Shown: positions 43,833 through 52,414 of the stretch, one piece after another
Layout: each line of letters begins with the position of its first letter
Numbering within the stretch: position 1 is the first letter of the stretch
Source of the DNA: Nitrospirota bacterium
GTDB taxonomy: Bacteria; Nitrospirota; Nitrospiria; Nitrospirales; Nitrospiraceae
DNA length: 64,000 bases
Direction: 5' to 3'
Assembly: GCA_030684575.1 (NCBI GenBank)
Contig: JAUXVD010000008.1
Location: 310,001-374,000, forward strand
The notes under the pieces: model-generated
What the model saw: the letters and a program-made list of their open reading frames with translations, nothing else
The model's database searches: none
What the model was told of the DNA's origin: nothing
Program-made: the position numbers and the translations under genes

Positions 43833-44375
43833 ATGAAAAAAATGGCAGCCAAGATCATACGAAAGAAGAAACCGAAGACCGCAGTGAAGAAGGCAGTGGG
43901 AAAGAAGAAGGCCACGCCGGTTCGACGGGCGAAGAAGTCCAAGGCGGCATCTTCTGCGGTTCTGATTTTGTCCGGCTCCACGCCGCTCCGCCGGAGGAAG
44001 GCAGCCGAGACTTTGGCCGAAACCCTCAAGGTCGATTTGTTCCGGGTGGATCTGTCGGCGGTGGTGAGCAAGTATATCGGCGAGACTGAGAAGAATCTGA
44101 ACAATGTTTTTGATAAAGCCGCCGCGAGTGGCTCGATCCTCTTTTTCGATGAGGCGGACGCGCTGTTTGGGGCACGCACCACGGTCAAAGATGCCCATGA
44201 CCGATATGCGAGCGCGGAGACAGCCCATCTCCTCCTGCGTATCGAGAACCACACCGGAATCGTGATTCTCACCAGCAATGGAAAGAAGCGCATCGAGGAG
44301 GCGTTCTCACCTCAGACTCCGGTGGTCGTCATGGTGGCCACGACGAAGGCAGAGGGGACAAAAAAGAAGAAGTAG
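43833..44375 (+). CDS. degenerate AAA+ ATPase fragment with Lys-rich tails
   Basis: The 180-residue product has a basic N-terminal tail of ~40 residues (KKPKTAVKKAVGKKKAT type), then a half AAA domain. Where Walker A should stand is LSGSTPLRRRKAAETLAETL, without GK(T/S). The second half is kept: KYIGETEKNLNNVFDKAAA, Walker B ILFFDEADALFG near residue 102, SAETAHLLLRIENHTGIVILTSN (sensor 1). There is no arginine finger or lid, and the C-terminus is again Lys-rich. It probably binds nucleic acid or a partner AAA subunit but cannot bind ATP on its own. Compare with ordinary AAA proteases, which are larger. Confidence 0.75.
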   Translation: MKKMAAKIIRKKKPKTAVKKAVGKKKATPVRRAKKSKAASSAVLILSGSTPLRRRKAAETLAETLKVDLFRVDLSAVVSKYIGETEKNLNNVFDKAAASGSILFFDEADALFGARTTVKDAHDRYASAETAHLLLRIENHTGIVILTSNGKKRIEEAFSPQTPVVVMVATTKAEGTKKKK

Positions 44376-44379
44376 GGGG

Positions 44380-44570
44380 AAGGGCAGCCTGGTCGTCCTC
44401 CTGCTCGCGGAACGCGCACGATCAGAATGTGCTCGTTGGACGCGCGCAATCGAGGATCGACCAGGCTGCCCTTAAAAATGAAATGAGTGAGTCGGGATCA
44501 CGCGCGCAGTGGAAGATCAATCAGCCCCCATCCCTGAAGAGATGACGAGCGAGTTTGGAGGGGAGGGGGA
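44380..44570. repeat. TGCTCGCG hairpin repeats, one full and one partial copy
   Basis: GGGCAGCCTGGTCG ... CGACCAGGCTGCCC (44387-44473) is a complete hairpin copy with core TGCTCGCGGAACGCG and TTGGACGCGCGCA. A partial copy (CACGCGCGCAGTGGAAGATC, AATCAGCCCCCATCC, GAGTTTGGAGG) follows to 44570. Confidence 0.75.
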
Positions 44571-44664
44571 GAAGCCAACCATCCGTCTTGCGTCACGGTT
44601 TCCAGCCAATTCTTTCCTAGCTAAGGTCCCATCGGGTGTTATCCCAGATTGATGGAATAAACAC

Positions 44665-46122
44665 ATGAAAAAACATCGGACAGATCTCAGGAGTATTGCC
44701 CGCCGCGCCATGATCGAGCGAGACCTCTTGCCTGATTTTTCTGCTGCGGCGATCAGCGAGCTTGCGGGCATACAGGCTGCCGCCACTGAGCCGCTTGAGA
44801 ATCTGCGTGACTTAACGGGGCTGCTCTGGGCCTCGATTGACAACGACGACTCCCGGGATCTCGACCAACTGACCGTAGCCGAGCCGTGTCCGGATCAGTC
44901 TGTGAAGATCCTGGTTGCGATTGCCGACGTGGATGCGCTGGTCAAGAAGGACTCCGCCCTGGACGGTCATGCCAAACACAATACGACCTCAGTCTATACA
45001 GCCGGCGACATGTTCCCCATGCTGCCGGAAAAGTTGTCGACTGATCTCACCTCGCTCGGCGAAGGGCAGGACCGACTTGCCGTCGTCGTGGAGATGGTGG
45101 TGACAGAGGGTGGGGCGGTTCTCAGGTCGACAATTTTTCGAGCCCTGGTCCGCAACCAGGCGAAGCTGGCCTATAACAGCGTCGCAGCCTGGCTCGCGGG
45201 GGAGGCGCCGGCGCCTGAGCGGGTCACGGCTGTTTCCGGTCTCGATGCGCAACTTCGGCTCCAGGATCAGGTCGCGCAGCGGCTCAAGGCGCGGCGACAT
45301 GAGCAGGGAGCCCTGAGTCTTGAAACGATTGAGCCCCGCCCTCTGTTCGATGGTGAGGTGCTGACCGATCTCCAGGTCGAGCAGAAGAATCGCGCCAAGG
45401 AACTGATCGAAGACTTTATGATTGCCGCGAATCAGGCGACGGTGTCCTACCTCAAGGGAAAGGGCATCCCGTCCTTCAGCCGCATCCTCCGCTCTCCTGA
45501 ACGCTGGCAGCGGATTCGAGATGTGGCCGCACGCTTGGACGAGCAGTTACCATCAGAGGCGGACGCGCATGCGCTCGAAGAGTTCCTCGTGAAGCGGCAG
45601 CATATTGACCCCCTCACCTTTCCCGACCTGTCCCTGACCATCGTGAAGTTGATCGGCAGGGGCGAATATGTGCTGGACCAGTCGAGGGAGGGATCTGCGG
45701 AACATTTCGGGCTGGCGGTGCAGGGCTACACTCATTCCACGGCCCCCAATCGGCGATTTCCCGATCTCATCACCCAGCGGCTGGTCAAAGCGTCGCTGGC
45801 CGGAATTGCAACGCCCTATAAGCCAGAAGAATTGAAGTATCTGGCCGAACACTGCACCGAGAAAGAAGTCGATGCAGAAAAAGTTGAGCGTCGGCTCCGC
45901 AAATCCGCAGCCGCCCTCTTGCTTGAATCGCGCATCGGGCAGCGCTTCGACGCCATTGTGACGGGCGCCTCAGACCGAGGCACGTGGGCCAGGGTGTTCG
46001 ATCCGCCGGTCGAAGGGCGAGTGGTGAAGGGTACGAGAGGGCTCGACGTCGGTGACAGGCTACGGGTGGAACTCATCAGCACGGACGTCGAACGGGGTTA
46101 TATCGACTTCGTCAGGGTTTGA
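44665..46122 (+). CDS. RNB-domain (RNase II-like) exoribonuclease, short form
   Basis: The 485-residue product lacks the N-terminal cold-shock domains of RNase II/R. Its RNB signature SIDNDDSRDLDQL near residue 58 has three of the four metal-binding Asp, with Gln where the fourth Asp (D210 in E. coli RNase II) is. The RNB centre YTHSTAPNRRFPDLITQRLV near residue 356 holds the conserved Arg of the exit path. The C-terminus is an S1-like RNA-binding barrel (ESRIGQRFDAIVTGASDRGTW...). This resembles the compact RNB enzymes of deinococci and cyanobacteria. It degrades RNA 3'-5' in the cytosol. Confidence 0.85.
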   Translation: MKKHRTDLRSIARRAMIERDLLPDFSAAAISELAGIQAAATEPLENLRDLTGLLWASIDNDDSRDLDQLTVAEPCPDQSVKILVAIADVDALVKKDSALDGHAKHNTTSVYTAGDMFPMLPEKLSTDLTSLGEGQDRLAVVVEMVVTEGGAVLRSTIFRALVRNQAKLAYNSVAAWLAGEAPAPERVTAVSGLDAQLRLQDQVAQRLKARRHEQGALSLETIEPRPLFDGEVLTDLQVEQKNRAKELIEDFMIAANQATVSYLKGKGIPSFSRILRSPERWQRIRDVAARLDEQLPSEADAHALEEFLVKRQHIDPLTFPDLSLTIVKLIGRGEYVLDQSREGSAEHFGLAVQGYTHSTAPNRRFPDLITQRLVKASLAGIATPYKPEELKYLAEHCTEKEVDAEKVERRLRKSAAALLLESRIGQRFDAIVTGASDRGTWARVFDPPVEGRVVKGTRGLDVGDRLRVELISTDVERGYIDFVRV

Positions 46123-46125
46123 ATG

Positions 46126-46215
46126 TGATGGAGCCTGATGGTCGACTGTGTTCGCGCAGTGGAAGATCGATCAGCCCCCATTCATGAAGCGAGAACGGGC
46201 GAACCAGGAGGCATC
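46126..46215. repeat. TGCTCGCG hairpin repeat, partial copy
   Basis: GGAGCCTGATGGTCGACTGT, GTTCGCGCAGTGGAAGATCG, ATCAGCCCCCATTCATG and CGAACCAGGAGG follow the 43.0-kb copy, lacking the middle. Confidence 0.6.
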
Positions 46216-46235
46216 AATTCGAGGGGTTCGACGCG

Positions 46236-47585
46236 TCACTCTGTGAGGACGCATTTTTCGTAGAGATCCTTCAGGTTGCCGGTTGGATCGTAGCGAGCCT
46301 TGAGTTGGCGGTAGGTCGGTTCGTCGTACAACTGCCAGAATGCTTCGCGCGAATAGAATGAATTCGAGTACAGAGACTTTTTGCCTCCCAGCTCCTGAAC
46401 CTTCGCTTCTATTTTCTTATTGAAATAGCCCTCCTCGTGATCGCTTCTGACTGCGTCCCAGAACCCGAAGTTGACGTATAGGGTTTGAGGATTCATTGGG
46501 TACAACGGATAGGAGACTTCCGGATTGTACGTTGCGACTGGACAGACCCACACCGGTTTGATCCCGATCTCCTGATTGAAGAAGCGTGCGAAGGCCGCTG
46601 CATGCTCGATCGGGATCTCCACGTCCTGAATCACGGCTTCTTGCCGCCCGCCTAGCATTCTGGCGACCAGCTGTGCGATGCGTGAATGATTGAATCTCTT
46701 GCGCAGCCTCCAATAGGTCGTGGAGTTCAGATGCTTCTTTCCCCATAACCAGCGCACGAGCGGATGCTGTGCGAGGAAATGTTTTGAACACCAGAACCAA
46801 TCGGTGTCCCAGCGCCAGAGATAGTCGTACGTCGTGAGGTAGTCGATTGTGTTGCACGGGATCGATCGATAGTAGATGTGCCGATCGGTGTAATCGCTGA
46901 GCCACTCGGCCTGGTCGACGAACGTACCGGTCGTGAGATACAGCTCTTGCTCATCGAACAGCGTGCCGTCGATGAAATCTACCTGCCGGTCCTGGCAAAC
47001 CTTCCCTAGCGCCTGGAAATAGAGGTCGAGGTCCGAGTAGCGCTCGTGCTGGAGTTTGACGAATCTTCTGACAGGCACGAGTGCCATTTTTACTTTGAGC
47101 GCATAGCCCAGCGTGCCATAGGAGTTGGCAAAGCCGAAGAACAAATCCCTGTGCTCATTATCGTTGGTGGCCACCGCGATCGTTCCATCTGGCAGGAGGA
47201 CGTCAATTCCCAGGATCGTTTCGTGGACAAACCCATACTTGAACGAGGAGGATTCGATGCCGATTCCGGCCATCGCTCCGCCGATGGTAATCGATTTCAG
47301 TTGGGGGACGACGGCGGGCATGAGCTGGAACGGCAGCGTTTCACGGACGAGGTCCTCGTAGGTCGTCAGGCCTTCGACTTCTGCGTAGCGTTCTTTCTCG
47401 TCAACGTGGATGACGCGATTGAAGTGGCGCAGATCCAGTCTGTGCCGCGGCTCGGCGGTACGCTGCCGGAACAGATTTGATGTGGATTTTTCGAGGGCGA
47501 GGGATCCGGTCCTGTTCGACGCAAGAAGGGTCTTGATCAACGACTCCCGTTTGCGGGCATGGTCTTCATGCGAGATCATGGCCAT
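46236..47585 (-). CDS. FAD-binding oxidoreductase, TmsA/BfaA-like methylene reductase
   Basis: The 449-residue product is a vanillyl-alcohol-oxidase/GMC-like FAD_binding_4 protein. GLTTYEDLVRETLPFQLMPAV and PQLKSITIGGAMAGIGIESSSF form the FAD fold (Gly-rich GGAMAGIG). NSYGTLGYALKVKMALVPV follows. In mycobacteria, relatives named BfaA or TmsA reduce the methylene intermediate made on oleate by the partner SAM enzyme to a 10-methyl branch. Its ATG overlaps the CFA-like gene's TAA (TAATG). Membrane-associated, cytosolic face. Confidence 0.8.
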   Translation of the reverse strand: MAMISHEDHARKRESLIKTLLASNRTGSLALEKSTSNLFRQRTAEPRHRLDLRHFNRVIHVDEKERYAEVEGLTTYEDLVRETLPFQLMPAVVPQLKSITIGGAMAGIGIESSSFKYGFVHETILGIDVLLPDGTIAVATNDNEHRDLFFGFANSYGTLGYALKVKMALVPVRRFVKLQHERYSDLDLYFQALGKVCQDRQVDFIDGTLFDEQELYLTTGTFVDQAEWLSDYTDRHIYYRSIPCNTIDYLTTYDYLWRWDTDWFWCSKHFLAQHPLVRWLWGKKHLNSTTYWRLRKRFNHSRIAQLVARMLGGRQEAVIQDVEIPIEHAAAFARFFNQEIGIKPVWVCPVATYNPEVSYPLYPMNPQTLYVNFGFWDAVRSDHEEGYFNKKIEAKVQELGGKKSLYSNSFYSREAFWQLYDEPTYRQLKARYDPTGNLKDLYEKCVLTE

Positions 47586-48694
47586 TACCGCACGGTTTCA
47601 TAGCCGCCTAGCAGTCCGCGCTTCGACATGACAATTTGCCAGAGGTGGATGGTTCTGGCGCGGAAGGCCCCCGCGAGGGAGAGCAGATAGTAGCGCCACA
47701 TGCGGGAGAAGCGCTCATCGAAGGTGGATTGCCAATGCCTCCAATGCTCGTTGACATTGCTCTGCCATGCCAGGAGGGTGCGGTCATAGTCCGTTCCGAA
47801 ATTATGCCAGTCCTCCATGATGAAGAGTCCGTCCATCGCCGCGCTCAGCTGCGCGACGGAGGGGAGCATGCCGCCCGGGAAGATGTATTTGTCGAACCAG
47901 GGATCGCCGGTGGTGACGGAGGCATTGTTCCCGATGCTGTGGAGCAAAAACAGACCATGTGGTTTGACGCTCCTATGGGCCACTTCCATGAGGGCGCGGT
48001 AATTTTTATATCCCACATGTTCGCAGATCCCGATGGCGGCGACCTTGTCGAACTCCCCTGTCGCTTCACGGTAGTCCATGAGTCTGATGTCGACGGGCAA
48101 TCCGGCACACCAGCGCCGCGCGTAGGCGACTTGCTGCTCGGAAATGTTATAGGCGACGACCGAGCACCCATAGTTGGAGGCCGCGAAATGGGCGAAGCCT
48201 CCCCAGCCGCACCCCAGCTCTAACACACGTTCACCTTTCTTGAGCTGCAGCTTCCGGCATATGAGATCTAGCTTGTGCTCCTGTGCCTCCGCCAGGCTCT
48301 TCGTCCCTTTCCAGTAGGCACAGGTATATTGCATGTGGGGGCCAAGCATCTGTCCATAGAACTCGTTGCTGAGATCATAGTGCTGTTGCGCCACTCTGGT
48401 TGAGCGCCGCTGATTCTGCATGTTGAACAGACGAGCTTTGAGGGCGTTCAGGATGAGGCGCTTATCGCGGACGGCCTTGTCGAGGTCGGCGAGATGGAAT
48501 TTGAAGAAAAATTCATCGAGCGGATCGGCATCCCACCAGCCATCCATGTAGGACTCGCCGAGTCCCAGAGAGCCTTCGGTCAGGATGCGATCGTAGAACC
48601 GATCATGGTGTACTTGGATATCCCCCGGTTGAGATCCATTCACCTGCACCTGGGCCTTCTCGAGCAATTCTTGAACGACGTGCTGTGGATTCAT
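47585..48694 (-). CDS. CFA-synthase-like SAM methyltransferase (TmsB/BfaB-type)
   Basis: The 369-residue product is of the cyclopropane-fatty-acid synthase family: YDLSNEFYGQMLGPHMQYTCAYW (substrate site), VLELGCGWGG at residues 157-166 (SAM site) and ICEHVGYKNYRALMEVAHR. The start is the ATG at 48694, 32 codons inside the longest frame, with GAGGG upstream. Alone it could make cyclopropane lipids, but directly linked to an FAD reductase the likely product is a methylene and then methyl branch on an unsaturated acyl chain. Confidence 0.88.
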   Translation of the reverse strand: MNPQHVVQELLEKAQVQVNGSQPGDIQVHHDRFYDRILTEGSLGLGESYMDGWWDADPLDEFFFKFHLADLDKAVRDKRLILNALKARLFNMQNQRRSTRVAQQHYDLSNEFYGQMLGPHMQYTCAYWKGTKSLAEAQEHKLDLICRKLQLKKGERVLELGCGWGGFAHFAASNYGCSVVAYNISEQQVAYARRWCAGLPVDIRLMDYREATGEFDKVAAIGICEHVGYKNYRALMEVAHRSVKPHGLFLLHSIGNNASVTTGDPWFDKYIFPGGMLPSVAQLSAAMDGLFIMEDWHNFGTDYDRTLLAWQSNVNEHWRHWQSTFDERFSRMWRYYLLSLAGAFRARTIHLWQIVMSKRGLLGGYETVR

Positions 48695-48814
48695 AGAGCG
48701 AACCCTCTTTTCCCCGCCAGGCAAGTGGGTTGATTCTGGCAGATCGCGGCTCGAGCGTAGTATGAGCTCCAATGAAGGACGACACCACATGTGTTGTCGC
48801 CACGAGGAGTTTTG

Positions 48815-49696
48815 CTACAAGATAGAGGTATGTTCTGTCGCGAGGATGGCGGCTTTGATGTGGGCCGGCGGCGTTCGCAGGTCCCAGACGATCCCGAACC
48901 AGGAGAGGACCGTCAAGACGTAATAGGAGAAGTCCACTTCCCACCACAACCAGCCCTGATTGACCGACGATTGGTAGTAATGGTGGTTATTGTGCCAGCC
49001 TTCCCCACAGCAGAGCACCGCCAGGATGAAACTGTTTTTGCTCCCATCGCGAGAGTTGTATCGAACCCGACCGACGATGTGCGTCAGGGAATTGATGAAG
49101 AATGTGCAATGATAGAGGACGGTGGTGGACACGAAGAATCCCCAGACCAGTCCAGGGACCCCCCACAGTGCAAACATCGCTATCGCGTACAGCAAGGGTG
49201 GAATGACGTGAAAGCGGTTGAGGAATCGCAGCTCAGGATATTTTGCCAGGTCCCTCACGACCGTAAAGTCGGTCTCGACATATTCGTTTGACAGCAGCCA
49301 TCCGAGATGGGAATACCAGAACCCTCGTTGTAACGGGGAATGACGATCTTCTTCCCGGTCTGAGTGCTTGTGGTGGTGCCGATGGTGTGAGGCCCACCAG
49401 AGCACGCCTTTCTGCGCGGACGTCATGGCGAAAAAGGCCAGGAGAAACTGGAAGACCCGGCTGGTCTTGTACGAGCGGTGCGAGAAATAGCGGTGATAAC
49501 CGGCCGTGATGGCGACCATTCTCAGGTAATAGCTCCCCAGGGCCAGCGCCACCCACTCCACGCTGATTCCGGTCTGAATGACCCATAGGCACATCAGGTG
49601 GATGGTTAGGAAGGGGATTGCGCCCTTCCATTGGAGCTGTTTCGCGGTCGCTTCCTGATCGAGGGAACCGACGGAGTTGCACGACAGTCTATTCAT
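48815..49696 (-). CDS. acyl-lipid / acyl-CoA desaturase
   Basis: The 293-residue product has four or more membrane spans and three His boxes of the di-iron desaturases: HRYFSHR near residue 68, HHRHHHKH near 107 and HNNHH near 237. It removes two hydrogens from saturated acyl chains using O2. It lies 120 bases upstream of the methyltransferase gene on the same strand and would supply the double bond the methyltransferase acts on. Confidence 0.92.
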   Translation of the reverse strand: MNRLSCNSVGSLDQEATAKQLQWKGAIPFLTIHLMCLWVIQTGISVEWVALALGSYYLRMVAITAGYHRYFSHRSYKTSRVFQFLLAFFAMTSAQKGVLWWASHHRHHHKHSDREEDRHSPLQRGFWYSHLGWLLSNEYVETDFTVVRDLAKYPELRFLNRFHVIPPLLYAIAMFALWGVPGLVWGFFVSTTVLYHCTFFINSLTHIVGRVRYNSRDGSKNSFILAVLCCGEGWHNNHHYYQSSVNQGWLWWEVDFSYYVLTVLSWFGIVWDLRTPPAHIKAAILATEHTSIL

Positions 49697-49942
49697 GCAG
49701 GATGCTCATCGTGTGATCTTTATCCTCGAACTCAATAGGGGTTTGCAAGAAACGGGGCTATTCTACGCGATTGGCATCGGCCTAGGAAGCAAAAAAACGT
49801 CTTACAATGAGAAAATAGTTGACGCGTTGTTTTGCGGTATGTAGCGCAGGGGATCTGGCCGAAAGAGGCGATCTGGTTTAACGAAATTGACGAGAGCGAT
49901 AGAGACCGGAGGCAATGAGCCGGTTTTCAGGCCGCACAGCTG

Positions 49943-50806
49943 TTATTGGAGTGGCGCGTCCAGCGACGAGTCAGGCGTCTCCAGACTGGTACGTCCCAAT
50001 GTGCCGTTGCGGTAGTCCAATAGGAGAATCCTCGCTGCCTTGTCACGGTCCAGCCCGCCGCCGCTCCTGGTCAGCAGGCAGCCGCGTTTTTTGGCGATGG
50101 CATCGATGACGTCCGAACTCGTCAGTCCCTCTATCGCAAAGCCGTAGCGAGCCGTCAGCCTGGCCGGATAGCGCGCCAGGAGGATGGTCGCGAGAAATTC
50201 TGCGACGGCTTCGTCATCGACGACCGTGTGGCCCACGGCGTTGACCGTCGCGAGCAGCAGGCCGACGTTCGGGTCTTTGATCGTTCCCCACAACAAACCC
50301 GGTGAGTCGGTGATGGCCATATGGTCGTTCAGTTTGTGACGCTGTTGAACCTTGGTCACCGCCGGTTCGTCGCCCACACGAGCGATACGGCGTTTGAGGA
50401 GCATATTCATCAGGGTCGATTTTCCGACGTTGGGGATTCCCATAATCAGCATGCGCAGCGGCTTGACGCTGCTGTTTCGATGGGGGGCGAGTGGCTGACA
50501 GAGCTGGGGGATCTTGGCGGCATCGCCCGCATGATGGCATGAGAGGGCCACGGCGCTGACGCCCGGTTGCCGGTTATACAGATTGAGCCAAGCCTGTGTG
50601 ACGGCGGGATCGGCAAGGTCGGCTTTGTTGAGGACTTTCAGGCTGGGACGCTGGCGGACCAGGCGCAGTTCTTCGATCAGCGGGTTGATGCTGGCGTCAG
50701 GTATGCGTGCATCCAGCACCTCGACGATGACATCGATCACCTCCATCGTCTTGGCCGCTTCTTTGCGCGCGGCATTCATGTGACCGGGGAACCATTGGAT
50801 GGACAT
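49943..50806 (-). CDS. ylqF: circularly permuted GTPase, YlqF/RbgA-like ribosome assembly factor
   Basis: The 287-residue product starts MSIQWFPGHMNAARKEAAK, the YlqF hallmark. GTPase motifs are in permuted order: G4 NKAD, G5 near SCHH, then G1 GIPNVGKST, G2 and G3 DSPGLL. The C-terminal domain (YGFAIEGLTSSDVIDAIAKKRG) is the usual RbgA tail. It helps assemble the large ribosomal subunit. No SD is visible, as is common for this start. Confidence 0.95.
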   Translation of the reverse strand: MSIQWFPGHMNAARKEAAKTMEVIDVIVEVLDARIPDASINPLIEELRLVRQRPSLKVLNKADLADPAVTQAWLNLYNRQPGVSAVALSCHHAGDAAKIPQLCQPLAPHRNSSVKPLRMLIMGIPNVGKSTLMNMLLKRRIARVGDEPAVTKVQQRHKLNDHMAITDSPGLLWGTIKDPNVGLLLATVNAVGHTVVDDEAVAEFLATILLARYPARLTARYGFAIEGLTSSDVIDAIAKKRGCLLTRSGGGLDRDKAARILLLDYRNGTLGRTSLETPDSSLDAPLQ

Positions 50807-51176
50807 GGGGGAAAAGGCTTTCTGGGAAAAAGAGTGATCTGCCAGGCTGTGGGGCCGTGATCGGTGTGGTCATCGCTTCATCTATCCATATCTTAGTAGT
50901 AATTCGCTCCCCATTGAAAGGTCGCAAAAGGGCAGGTCATCTGTTCAACATGATTTTCCTGCTATCCCCGTTTTTGCTGATCGACCCGTCCGGCGAAGCA
51001 CTGGTACGTTCCGTAATCGAGGCGGCGGCTTCGTTGACAGGACTCCGGCAAGTCAGTAGCCTACATCCGGTTCTGATAGGCCCAGGCATGCCAATGGCGC
51101 GCAGGGGATGTTGCTTCAGCGCCGTGTTGTGTCCGTGCTCACCATACCGATGCAGACTCTGATTGGAATCCTCTAG
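50807..51176. other. divergent promoter region without gene
   Basis: No gene is recognised between the divergent GTPase and antiporter genes. Both promoters probably lie here. Confidence 0.4.
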
Positions 51177-52355
51177 ATGAAGACCTCGCACCCGCAGCTG
51201 GTTGCTGCATTTCCTCCGCACAACGGATCGCGCCTGAGCATTCTGAGTGTGGCTCAGCGGGAATGGCCGCTTCTGAGCAGCATCGCGACGGCGGCGGCGT
51301 TTCTCGCCTTCGGTCAAGAGTGGCTGGCCGACCTGTCCAACCCTATTTGGTTTGCAGTCGTCCTGCTGTGGTTATTCGGCATCGTCCTGCTCTCGGCGTT
51401 CTCGGTCGTTCGCCATGCGGAGGTTCTGGCCGTCAAGCTCGGTGAGCCCATCGGGACGCTCGTTCTCACGCTGTCCGTGACCGGCATCGAAGTCATGATG
51501 ATTGCGGCAGTGATGTATACCGCTGAAGGCGGTTCGTTCTTGGCCCGCGATGCCATGTTTGCCGTGGTGATGATCGTATTGAACGGCATGGTCGGCTTGT
51601 CGCTCCTGCTGGGCGGCTTGCGGTACCACGAACAGACCTACAATCTTCAAGGCGCCAACGCGTTTCTGGCGGTCATTGTGCCGTTGGCCGTGCTTGGTCT
51701 CATCCTGCCGAACTTTACGACGTCGTCTCCCGGTCCCACCCTCTCGCCGTTTCAAGCCGTGTTTCTCATCGTCATGTCAATCGGGTTGTACGGTGTGTTT
51801 CTGGCGATCCAGAATTTACGCCATCGTAACTATTTCGTGTCTCCTGAGTCGGAAGATGCCGCCGCGGGACCGCCTCACGGGCAGGGTGAAAATTTTGAAC
51901 ATTGCTCTGTCGGGTATCATGCCCTCTTCTTGCTGCTGTTTCTCGCTCCGCTTGTCGTGTTGAGCAAGCAGATGGCGGTGCCGATCAATTTCGCCATTCA
52001 TAGGTGGGGCGCGCCGTCGGCATTGGGCGGATTTTTGGTCGCCGTGCTGATTCTGGCTCCGGAGTCGCTCGGCGCGGCGCGCGCAGCGCTGGCGAACCAG
52101 CTACAGCGGTCCGTCAATGTGTTGTTGGGATCCGTGCTGGCGACGATCAGTCTCACCATTCCGGCCGTTCTGACCATAGGGGTCTTCACGGGCAAGACGG
52201 TCATTCTTGGCCTTGGTCCCGTCGATATGACCCTATTGCTGCTGACCTTGGGGCTCAGCACCTTGACCTTCGGCAGCTCACGAACGAATGTCTTGCTCGG
52301 GGCCGTGCACTTGCTGCTGTTTTTAGCCTATCTTATGCTCATCTTCGAGGGGTAA
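51177..52355 (+). CDS. Ca2+(Na+):H+ antiporter, ChaA-like
   Basis: The 392-residue product has about eleven spans and both alpha repeats of the CaCA superfamily. The first is VRHAEVLAVKLGEPIGTLVLTLSVTGIEVMMI near residue 88. A second repeat is SLGAARAALANQLQRSVNVLLGSVLATISLTIPAV. A NLQGANAFLAVIVPLAVLGL stretch in between matches ChaA. It exchanges Ca2+ or Na+/K+ for protons. It has a nearby companion of unknown function at 52415. Confidence 0.9.
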   Translation: MKTSHPQLVAAFPPHNGSRLSILSVAQREWPLLSSIATAAAFLAFGQEWLADLSNPIWFAVVLLWLFGIVLLSAFSVVRHAEVLAVKLGEPIGTLVLTLSVTGIEVMMIAAVMYTAEGGSFLARDAMFAVVMIVLNGMVGLSLLLGGLRYHEQTYNLQGANAFLAVIVPLAVLGLILPNFTTSSPGPTLSPFQAVFLIVMSIGLYGVFLAIQNLRHRNYFVSPESEDAAAGPPHGQGENFEHCSVGYHALFLLLFLAPLVVLSKQMAVPINFAIHRWGAPSALGGFLVAVLILAPESLGAARAALANQLQRSVNVLLGSVLATISLTIPAVLTIGVFTGKTVILGLGPVDMTLLLLTLGLSTLTFGSSRTNVLLGAVHLLLFLAYLMLIFEG

Positions 52356-52414
52356 CGGCGAGGATCTGCTTTTTCACTCGGCGGGAGTGACACTTTTTTC
52401 TGGGAGTTCATGTC

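Noticed and set aside
42977-46215. Integron-like cassette array reading of the TGCTCGCG repeats
   Set aside because: The halves only loosely resemble attC R sites, no integrase is seen and the genes point in both directions; kept only as an untested possibility.
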